Positions 55,750 through 64,000 of a stretch of 64,000 bases of DNA are shown here, piece after piece. The notes beneath the pieces were generated by a model. The model was not told the DNA's origin, searched no databases, and was given only the letters and a program-made list of their open reading frames with translations. The stretch is taken from assembly GCA_029204045.2 (NCBI GenBank), contig CM055076.1:19098269-19162268 (forward strand), written 5' to 3'. This stretch comes from Tillandsia leiboldiana. Taxonomy: Eukaryota; Streptophyta; Magnoliopsida; Poales; Bromeliaceae. Both the position numbers and the translations under genes were made by a program. How positions within the stretch are numbered: the first letter of the stretch is position 1; the number at the start of each line of letters is the position of its first letter.

Positions 55750-55760
55750 CTATTTATAAT
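55750..55760 (-). promoter_or_regulatory. TATA box in 5' LTR
   Basis: The minus strand reads CATTATAAATAGC. It lies downstream, in element sense, of the CACGTG cluster, as expected for a core promoter. The same site is near 47050 in the 3' LTR. Confidence 0.6.
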
Positions 55761-55888
55761 GGGCCAAGGGAATCTTGGGCTCCACACCGGATCCGGATCC
55801 GAACAGGAAACACCGAAATTGGCCAACCAGGGTGCGCCAAGTGTCCACATAACAGGGAACAGCCTGTGCAAGCCCAATCAAAAAGTGC

Positions 55889-56022
55889 CACGTGTCCACG
55901 TGGTGCACGTGGTTGCTCCGCGCTCCGGGTTTTCCGGATCCTGTCAGCCAATAGGGGAGCGCCACGTGTCACCTTCCCACGTGTTTCTAGAAGCCGGCCA
56001 ACCAATGGGGAAGCGCCACGTG
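55889..56022 (-). promoter_or_regulatory. Cluster of six CACGTG G-box motifs in LTR
   Basis: CACGTG occurs at 55889, 55897, 55906, 55963, 55978 and 56017, with ATTGG/CCAAT boxes in between (near 55950 and 56002). G-boxes bind bZIP and bHLH factors (light, ABA and stress signalling). The cluster sits 130-270 bases upstream of the TATA box in element sense, so it looks like the U3 enhancer. It is also present in the 3' LTR at about 47189-47323. Confidence 0.65.
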
Positions 56023-56499
56023 GCAAGGGGGGTTTTCGGTGCACCCGGTGCACGCCATGCCGTGGACCGCGCACCAGCGCCCCCTGCCCGCGCTGCCCGC
56101 GCCGCGCGCCGCCGCCCTCTGCCGCTTTGTCGCCGCTGCGCCGCTGCCCGCCGCCGTGCGCCGCCGCCCGCCGCCGCTCGCCGGTCGCCGGAACAGTAAT
56201 TCCGGCGGCCGGAGTTACTGTTCCGGCGTGAACAGTACCGTGGTGCCGAAAAATTAAAGTAAATATACCGTTTCAATCGTTTTCGCGCGCTGAGTCCAAA
56301 TACGACGTCCATTTCGCCAAATTCTCATCCGAAATTTTGCCGAAAGCCCCCGGAAAATCTCATTTGCTCCGATTTTCGCGCAGAGTCTATATTAAATGTC
56401 CAATTTTGATTCTACAAGCTCCGTTGCACTATATAAGCTCTCCGCAGTCACTGTTTAATGTTGCACAGTTCCTGCGGGAGTCCGGATCATCACACTACC

Positions 56500-58642
56500 C
56501 TTGCCCAACTAATCTGTCATGACAAAAGAGTGCGAGAGTATTTCGACCCAATTATGTGGGTTTGCGTTTCTCAAGACTTTGATGCAGCTGCGATAACAAG
56601 AAAGATGTTGGAAGGTGTAACTAGTGGGTGTTTTGGTGACAAGAGTCTAAATGCACTCCATGAGGTTCTTAAACAAAACCTTATGTCGAAGAGGTTTTTG
56701 CTCATACTGGATGATGTTTGGAACGATGATAAAACAATGGAGTGGGAGAAATTGGTTGCTCCTTTGAAATTCAGACAGAGAGGAAGCAAGATCCTGTTGA
56801 CAACTAGAATGGGTTCAGTAGTTGATATGGCAGCAAAAGTGATGAAATGCAAACAAGAATCATTAAATCTAAATGAGTTGGAGGAGAGCGATTGTTTGTC
56901 GCTTTTCAATAAGTATGCATTCCTTGGTGTGAACCCTGACGATTATAGAAACTTACAACCGATTGGTGAGAAGATAGCGAAAAAACTTGGAGGGTACCCA
57001 TTGGCAATAAAGATTTTGGGAGGGCTGCTAAACTCCTGCATGGATTATGACTACTGGAAAAGAATTTTGAAAGAAAACACTATGAAATTACAACAAGGAA
57101 AGGATGACATCTTGACCATTTTAAGGTTAAGTTATGACCATTTACCCACAAACTTACAACTCTGCTTTAGATATTGTAGTATATTTCCTCAAGATTTCAG
57201 GTTTAAAAAGAAAAGGTTGGTCAATATGTGGATGGTTTCAGGTCTAATTCCACAGTCTATTTGTGGAAGGCAGAGGCCAGAGGACATTGGAAGGGAGTAC
57301 TTAGATCTTTTGACAAGAAAATCATTCTTTACTTGCGAAACTAGTGGTAATGAGTTGAAAATTTCTAAACGCTATTTTATGCATGACTTGCTGCATGACC
57401 TTGCACAATCTGTTTCTCTAGGGGAATGCATCAGAATAAGAGGTGATGTTGCAGGACATATTATTTCAAAAACTGTTCGACACTTATCGTTTGAAAACAT
57501 AAAATTTCTTTCCATCAGAGCAATCTCCAATCTTAAGAACTTGCGCACTCTTATCATTTCTGTTGAAGAGAAATATAAGCATAATGCAGATCATTTATTT
57601 GTGTTTAATGAGGTTATAAAGGGATTTAAAAACTTACGTTTATTGAGCATTGACGTGAAGTTTGACTTATATAAAATGCCCAATGCACTTAATAGCTTGA
57701 TACACCTCCGATACCTATCTCTTCCGAAAAGAGTGGTAATGAATGAAAGTTTCATGAACTTCTTTCGTTCAACTCTTTGTAGGCTTTATCACCTAGAATT
57801 CCTGAAGTTCCTTACTTATGGAACGACTACTGATATTATTGAATACAATGGTTTGACTAACTTGGTCAACTTGCATTCATTAGATGTTCGTTATGATGAG
57901 ACAAAAAAAATTCCTTATGTTAGCAAACTACCCTTCATCCAGAAACTAGAAATTTTTTTTGTCCAAGAGGAGAGTGGTTACAAAATTGGTGAACTAAAGA
58001 ACCTAAGAGACCTTCGTCATCTGTGTATTAGTGGACTTGAAAATGTGAGGACTTTTGAAGAAGCTATGGAGGCCAATTTAAAGGAGAAAGAATATCTCAA
58101 ATCATTGTCATTGGGATGGTCTAGGGACAACTCTAGTTGTGTAGAGGCGGATGAGCAGGTCCTTGATAACCTCTGCCCGCCTGTCAATCTCAAGATACTG
58201 CGTATTGAAGAATACAAAGGTGTTAAATCTCCATGTTGGATGGCAAATCTGTCTCTTACCAACTTGACATCCATCGTGTTGATCCACTGTAAAGGATGGG
58301 AGCACCTCCCACCTCTTGGTGGTCTGCCTTCGCTCAACCGTCTTTACCTGTGGGGACTGCATGCAGTAAAGCAAATAAGTTGTTCATTCTACGGGAGTAA
58401 CAGTGTATGTGCCTTTCCATCGTTGAAGGTCCTAGTATTTGAGGACTTGCCTAACTTGGAGGAGTGGATTGGAATAGATGATGAGTGCTTGTTTCCTCAA
58501 CTTCAATCTATGGAAATTATTGGCTGCCCTAATTTGAGTGGAATTCCTACTCTGCCTTGCAGTCTAAGGCGGTTGAAAATTTCTAATATTTGTCAGATTG
58601 ACGGCTCTTCCAACAATAAATCAGGATTGTGGAAACAACAAT
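56500..58642 (+). pseudogene. Resistance gene 2, exon 1 3' part
   Basis: Continues in frame from codon 223 at 44819: rest of NB-ARC with LLILDDVWND, GSKILLTTR, the standard GYPLAIK form of the GLPL motif, CFRYCSIFPQD, FMHDLLHDLAQS, then leucine-rich repeats. The donor AACAAT/GTAAGT at 58643 matches the one in gene 1. Relative to gene 1, one extra base near 58585-58592 shifts the frame, so the exon ends out of phase with exon 2. Without splicing the frame runs to a stop at 58660-58662 inside the intron. The first five bases of the flank (56495-56499) are the target duplication. Confidence 0.92.
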
Positions 58643-58659
58643 GTAAGTGCTCTATTTTA

Positions 58660-59150
58660 TAAACTTCAAATTACCCACCCCGAGGTTTAGCTTGTTTTCA
58701 CTTGGCCACCATGTGGTCTGGCTCATTTTCACTTTGCCATCCCGTGGTTCAAAAAGTTGCACTTTGGCCCCCTATGGTTTAGCGCAATTTTTATTTTGCC
58801 ACACCCTATGGTTTTTTTAGTAGTTTCAATTTGCCATCCTATTTTATGTATAATTTTTCGGCGAAATGTAACTTAAACCACAAAAAGGCAAAATGAAATT
58901 GTTTGAACCAACTGACCATCCCTAGTGTAAGTGGCAAAGAGATTGATGGTTGATACCCGAGGTTCAAAGTTCGAAGTCTAGTTGTTTCACATTTCAGCTA
59001 AATTTATTTTTATAAAAAATGAACAAAGCGGGTAGTACGTTACCTTTCTCTCTCAAATTTTTTTTTTTTTTTGAACCACAGAGTAGCAAGGTGCAAACAA
59101 GTTAAACCCTACAGGGGCAATTTTAAGTTTACCTTATATTAAAAAGCCAA
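58660..59150. mobile_element. Fold-back MITE in intron of resistance gene 2
   Basis: Same MITE and position as 13668-13977 (CCCGAGGTTTAGC, CACTTGGCCACC, GCCATCCTATTTTATG ... GGGGCAATTTTAAGTTTACC). It carries an additional stretch of about 120 bases (near 58930-59060) absent from gene 1. The MITE predates duplication of the two genes. Confidence 0.7.
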
Positions 59151-59211
59151 TTTATATTTGCATAGCTGCGATTGCCCGAACTTAATATCTTTATATTTTT
59201 TCTTTCTGCAG

Positions 59212-59428
59212 CAGCAAGAACATTTTAAGGCTTTTGAAAGCTTAATCATCGAACAATGTGAGAAGCTGAAATATCTTCCAACAGAGTTTTTTCAAAAATT
59301 CAACACCCTAAAAGTCCTGAGTATAGAAAAGTGTCCGCAGTTGACAAAACGTCAGATCTCAGACATCCAACTGCCCTCTATACTCAATCAACTCACTATT
59401 GGGTCATGTGGCGACCTTGAGGGGCCAT
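59212..59428 (+). pseudogene. Resistance gene 2, exon 2 fragment cut by second retrotransposon
   Basis: Starts after TTTCTGCAG, like exon 2 of gene 1 (CAGCAAGAA..). It encodes LRR sequence (EKLKYLPTEFFQKFNTLKVL, QISDIQLPSILNQLTIGSCG) and stops abruptly where an LTR begins at 59429, at the position equal to about 14268 in gene 1. The remaining roughly 690 bases of exon 2 would lie beyond the window, after the second element. Confidence 0.9.
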
Positions 59429-62400
59429 TGTCACGCCCCGAGTTTAAAAATCAGGTCTGAAATTTTTTTTTTTTTTTTTTTTGATTAAATCAGAGTTTGC
59501 AAAACAGGCGTAACAGACCGCCACACATATAGGAAACTCTCTATTCCGCGAACAGAGACTCCCCTATATATGCACGGCTAGGCTAGTAATCAGCGACAGA
59601 TATCCCAGTACAACTACTAATCTAGTCAGCAGGAATAATCAAAATTAAGTTATTACATCATCAGTTTTAAATGTCTAAATCAAGATAAACTGGAATGAAA
59701 TGCGGAAAGTAAATGTCTGCAGAAGTCATCGATATATAATGCTCATGGGGACAGCTCTATCGTAATCGGCTCACTGGATCGTCCCGACATCTCGTCACCC
59801 GACGGACCTACAACAGTCACCCGAGGGTGTGAGATACACCGGAGTGCATCCCAGTGGGCACGACGAGCCGAGCATCAGCTAATCGTACCTACTGGGTACT
59901 AAAATCTGCGGATAGTAAGAGTCAACAGGAAAAGCTGGAAAGCAAAGAGGTCTACTAATAATCAGGATAAAAACTGCAGGTAAGTATACTGAAGATCAAG
60001 GTATATCAGCAATAACTAATCATGAAAGCTGTAGGTCATACATGCTGGAATCAAAAGATAGCTACAAAATCATGCATAAGGAACTGCAAGAGATGAAAGC
60101 ATGTCTGCAAATAATAACACATGAAATAACTGAGCAGCGGTACAGAATAAAAGCAATGCGTCAAAGGTAGAAACTCAAGTACTCAATCATGTGCCAATAT
60201 TGGTCTCAGAGAACCTCAGGCAAAGCCACCCATCCGCACCCGATCCGCTGATATAACCCTGCACGTCACAGACGCCAAGCAGTCTCGATGCAAAAGGGGC
60301 TCACGGGTCTATCACCAGACCACTCTACCGGTAAAGAACCAGCTCCACGGGGAGCGACCCCGGCCAGGTTCGTGAAGTACAGCAGTGCATGGCAAGTCAT
60401 AATGATCAATCTCACGGTCTAGTGACCGAGTAGTCGGCACACGCCGAAATCCCAACAGGGAATCATCTGTCTATGTCTATCCATCGGAATCAATCAATCA
60501 TACATATCGAGTAGTATCTATCAATCGGGATCAATCAATCATGCATATCGACGTATATCAGAAAATATCTCAATGACAGGAATCAACAGGTATCATCTAA
60601 TCATGCAAATCTATATATCGATCAATCAGGATCAGTCAGGAATAATCAGGGAGTATGTATATGATAATCGGCTGATCGTGACAAGAAATCTCAATCACAG
60701 GTCTAATCAGGTCAATGTCAAACAGTGACATCATGATATGTCAAGATAGGTCATATAATCAGCGGGGAAGTCAACAACAGGGGTCCGACTGGACTAAAGC
60801 AACCAGAGGGCCAAAAAGCTAGCCCGGGCCGAAGCTAACCCACCTGGATGAAGGCAGATCTACGAACTCCCGCACAGCTACTAGGTGGCAGGTGCTGAAC
60901 AACTGGGCCCTGTATGAGGAGGTCTGGTCAGTAATAGACTCACACAACCCATCCCGACGACACCATAGTGACGTGACACTAATACGGGGCAATATCGTCA
61001 ATATATTGAATGAAACCCGATTCCCGATCAACGAGAGTCTACAGAACTCTAACAAAATGGCTAGCAGGTGTATATGCACTGTTTAAAGACAGCTATCAAG
61101 TCCAATTTACAATTTAGTCCAATATGTTTTTTAAAATTGCATTATATTCCTTAATTAATCGATTATTTCAGCTTGTTCTTGAAATCCGGGAGTCCAAACA
61201 TAAATCTGTAAATTTCAGGGTGTTCGTTATGACGAGACGAAGCCCGTGCTCACAAGAATTGGGCTGAGACCAAGCCCGATACAAAGTTGGCCCATAATCT
61301 TCTAAGGTCCAATTACCACTATGTTGGATCTTAACATATACTTGATCATATTGAGAGCTAACTGAAGCATGGTGATTAATAAGGACAGAGGAGTGCAGTG
61401 CTCACCTTGTGCGCGCCGGAGGTCGGCCGGAGGGTCGCCGGAGTAAGGTGGTGCTCCAAGCCAAGGCTCGGTTTGGCTGTTCTTGGAACCACAGTGGCTC
61501 AGACCTGGAACCAAGGTGAGCATCAGTAAGAGGGAGGTCCCAGAGGCTCTCGGGTCCATGTGGGGTAGAGCCCCGGTGGCCGGAGGCGGCGGCGGCCGGA
61601 GGTGAGCCCGAAAGGCAAGGCTCGGGTGCAAGGGTTAAGACCCAACAAAGAGGAGTGATCTGGGTTAAAATAAAATCATGGAGAGGTTGCTTAGGGTCTG
61701 TAGACCTCACCTGAGTGGTTGGCCGGAGCCCGTCGCGCCGGCGATGGCCGGAGATGACGGTTGAACCGAGCTCGGGTGCAACTGCAGAGGTGACAAGCCC
61801 GACGTTAAACCCCGCATGCAAGATGCTAGGGAGGCTCCAGAGGACCGAGGAAACTCACCTGAGTGGTTCCCGGTGGCTGAGGTGCGCCGGCAAGGCGGCG
61901 CCGGAGGAGCTCGGTGGAGCCTCAAGGCCGTTAATGGCGGATTCCGGCGGCGGAGCTCCGGGCCGGTGAAACTTGGATGGAAAGGTTCCACTCGGCGCAA
62001 GGGAGCTTCTGGTGGCAGTGGCCGCCGGTGGGAGGCAGCGGCGGCGCCGGAAGGCGGCGATCGGCGAAGATGCCAATTATCGGGTTTCTAGGGCATCGCC
62101 GATCGGGGTCGATCCTCAACGGATGGTGATCAGGCTCCGTGGGAAGGTTGCAGTCGTCAAGTGGAGATGATCCAACGGAGCTGATCTTGGGTTTGATGGT
62201 CGGATCACGGTGGTGCGAGGTGTCGGTCCAGAAAATGATAATCCGGCGGGTTTGGCTCCCGCCGGCGATCGGGACGGCGGCCGCGACTCGGCCTGCACCC
62301 GAGGAGTCGCCTCGATGTCAGAAACATACTGCACATGCCCAAAATCCAAAACTAAGAGGAAAGTTGCAACAACTCACCTCACCGGAGCTTAGCAAGGAGG

Positions 62401-63493
62401 AGAGGTTCCCCCGCGGCGGCGCACGGCGGCGGCTGGGTCCGGCTCCACTCGGGCTTGGATGCGGCTTCACCGAGGAGTCCTCCGACCAGGTCTTGATCGC
62501 CCAAGACCTTCCCGATCACCCTCCCCACCAACACCCGAGATCAAGATAAACTTGATCTTTTCTTCTCCGGCGACGCAGTGGCGGCGGCCGGTGCGGGGGA
62601 GGTCCGAGAAGAGTGGTAGAGAAGAGGAGATCGTTGCTGTGGGAGCTGAGGCTGCGGGGTTTTTTTTTAAAAACCGAAACCGAGTTTTGAATTTCAAATG
62701 TGTAGTTGGCACAATTGCGGTTTGGTCCCCTCTAGGCCATTCAATTCCAACCCAGTCCTTCACAGTATACTCCTCTCGCAATCCAGTCCTTCTCCAAGCA
62801 TTGGCGCGCTAATCGAGGCAAGAAATATAGGGTTTATTGTGCAAAAACCCTATTTTTCGCCCTATTTCACGTATTTCGAGGCGATCCGGTCGCCGAAACG
62901 GAAAATGGACTGTGCCACGACGTCCGGCTCGACGAGACCTATCAGGTAGCGATCTCTGATTTTCGCGAAACTGCCCGGATAAAATCTCGGTCCATAATAA
63001 CTGTGTCAAAATACAATTTTCGCGCTTTTCGAGATTCTAGAGTCGTCAAACAGAATTTTCGACTGCGCCATTGCGTTCAAAACATCGAAAATAGCTAGAA
63101 TTGACTACTCGAATCACTATATTAGGAGTCCAGATAGTAGATTGGCCAACATTGGCGCGAAGGGGACTCGAAAATAGGGTTTACTGTTCACTTGTACCCG
63201 CGACTTAAGTCGCGGGTCCCGCCGGCTTCAACGCCGATTTCTGGGAGATCCGACCGTCAGATCAGAACAAGTTCAATATGGTTTTCACTCAGTTCGACGA
63301 GACGGTCGCACTCGTGGTCTCGGATCTTCGAGATCAGGTTCGGATTAAAAGGTGGTATTTCTGGCCCTATTTTTGTGCAATTTACACTGCAGAAAAGGGG
63401 CACCTTAGCTATTCGTGCATTTCATGATCCCAATTCAACTGGACTTCAATCATTTTCCTTTATTTACTTATTTTCAAAATTCAAGTTCTCACA
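59429..63493 (-). mobile_element. 3' LTR (about 4.1 kb) of second chromovirus hitting resistance gene 2
   Basis: Starts TGTCACGCCCCGAG, ends ...GTTCTCACA (4065 bp). Homologous to 2802-6766. A polypurine tract follows on the right, so this is the 3' LTR of a minus-strand element whose body extends past the window. The expected target duplication is GCCAT (59424-59428). Differences from 2802-6766 include an extra block at about 60257-60296 and around 60540-60600. Confidence 0.92.
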
Positions 63494-64000
63494 TCTCTCC
63501 CACCAAAAAGGAAGTTTCGTCCCTGAAACTTAATACAACTTAGAACCAAATAAATGGTCACCAGGGGGTAACCCTGAAGACTATAGCTATAAACAAGCTA
63601 ACAAGTAGACCCAATCACGATATTACCCCTTACGGGGTAGAGTACTTCAACCCATTCTTTCGACAGTACCTTGTCTGCAGCCAACATACTTATCAAAAGA
63701 AGGGTGAAATACCCAAGATTTGTCGCCAACATCGAGTTGGAGACACGACTCCCACCGGAGTCAACCGAAGGTATAGGTAACGTGGCTAAAGCAATCAATG
63801 TCTACAGAGATCAATGTCCAATTTAATCTTTAACCCATTTATTAAAACAAAGTAATTCAGATTATTATATCACCTCCACTTCAAAGGAGTTCTGTTCACG
63901 AAGTTTACAACTTAAGGTCATGCTTTAAGAATTGCTTAAAACAGTTCATTCGAGAGCTACGAAATCAGTCGTTGGTTTTCCCTCCGTTGGCTCTCCATGA
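63494..64000 (-). mobile_element. 3' internal region of second chromovirus
   Basis: The minus strand polypurine stretch (complement of TCTCTCCCACC at 63494-63504) and CGAAACTTCC word resemble the same region of the element at 47777-47820. The rest is non-coding sequence between the polypurine tract and the pol stop, which must lie beyond 64000. No pol motif is visible. Confidence 0.7.

Larger units (their letters stand above)
44820..56494 (-). mobile_element. Full-length Ty3/gypsy chromovirus (Tekay/Del type)
   Basis: An 11,675 bp element with LTRs 44820-47776 (3') and 53521-56494 (5'). The target duplication CTACC lies at 44815-44819 and 56495-56499. Primer site is at 53501-53512 and polypurine tract at 47777-47788, both minus-strand. 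Gag lies at the right and pol at the left. It contains a younger TRIM (51295-51870), an in-frame TAG in gag, and otherwise a long intact pol. The two LTRs look about 99% alike by eye apart from small indels in the GC-rich block (for example near 47425 versus 56125), so the insertion is recent. Confidence 0.96.
53521..56494 (-). repeat. 5' LTR of chromovirus in resistance gene 2
   Basis: 2974 bp, near-identical to 44820-47776. It carries the promoter that would drive the element leftward. The GC-rich block (56090-56200) differs from the other LTR by small insertions of CCGCCG-type units. Confidence 0.95.

Noticed and set aside
63598..63798. 66-codon open frame at the right edge as pol C-terminus
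   Set aside because: No chromodomain or integrase motif; it lies in the non-coding interval next to the polypurine tract.

Overview
This is a plant nuclear window, most likely from a monocot. The supporting evidence is CC-NB-ARC-LRR resistance genes with plant GT/AG introns, CCCTAAA-type telomere-like repeats, Ty3/gypsy chromoviruses of Tekay/Del type with very long LTRs, TRIM elements, MITEs and a plant-type Helitron end. The Del-like LTRs and (TA)n tracts suggest a bromeliad such as pineapple, but that is a guess. No bacterial-type operons, rRNA, tRNA or CRISPR arrays were seen.

Layout. 1-6766: 5' part of a minus-strand chromovirus (gag, protease and part of RT; 4 kb 5' LTR) that runs off the left edge. 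6767-10440: TRIM elements nested in each other, then a row of fold-back MITEs sitting in TA and GA microsatellites. 10813-14961: resistance gene 1, with two exons and about 1248 codons. 14962-20563: its 3' flank, holding degenerate tandem repeats and a ghost paralogue whose 5' leader now abuts its 3' flank with no coding sequence between. 20569-24499: solo LTR on the plus strand, carrying a Mutator-like MITE. 25125-42230: a nested stack. A fold-back MITE is split by a solo chromovirus LTR (target duplication GTCAT, 25180-41618). That LTR is split by a Helitron-like composite ending at 38152 and by a TRIM, and the composite carries a solo copia LTR. A further TRIM lies in the MITE. The composite holds co-oriented, intron-containing fragments of at least four unrelated cellular genes: prolyl 4-hydroxylase, plastid translation factor IF-2, a GT14 glucuronosyltransferase and an ARF-GAP, with weaker candidates beside them. 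44151-59428: resistance gene 2, a close paralogue of gene 1. It is broken in its P-loop by a full-length 11.7 kb chromovirus (44820-56494, target duplication CTACC), and that element is itself broken by a TRIM (51295-51870, target duplication GGGCG). A second chromovirus of the left-edge family cuts exon 2 at 59429 and runs off the right edge.

How it fits together. Only resistance gene 1 looks like an intact cellular gene, and it has an unusual GLPL motif. Everything else is mobile DNA, captured exons, or resistance-gene copies decaying through deletion, frameshift and insertion. Target-site duplications visible for seven complete insertions plus one MITE give a relative order of events. Calls rest on reading the sequence; identities and family names were not checked against a database.
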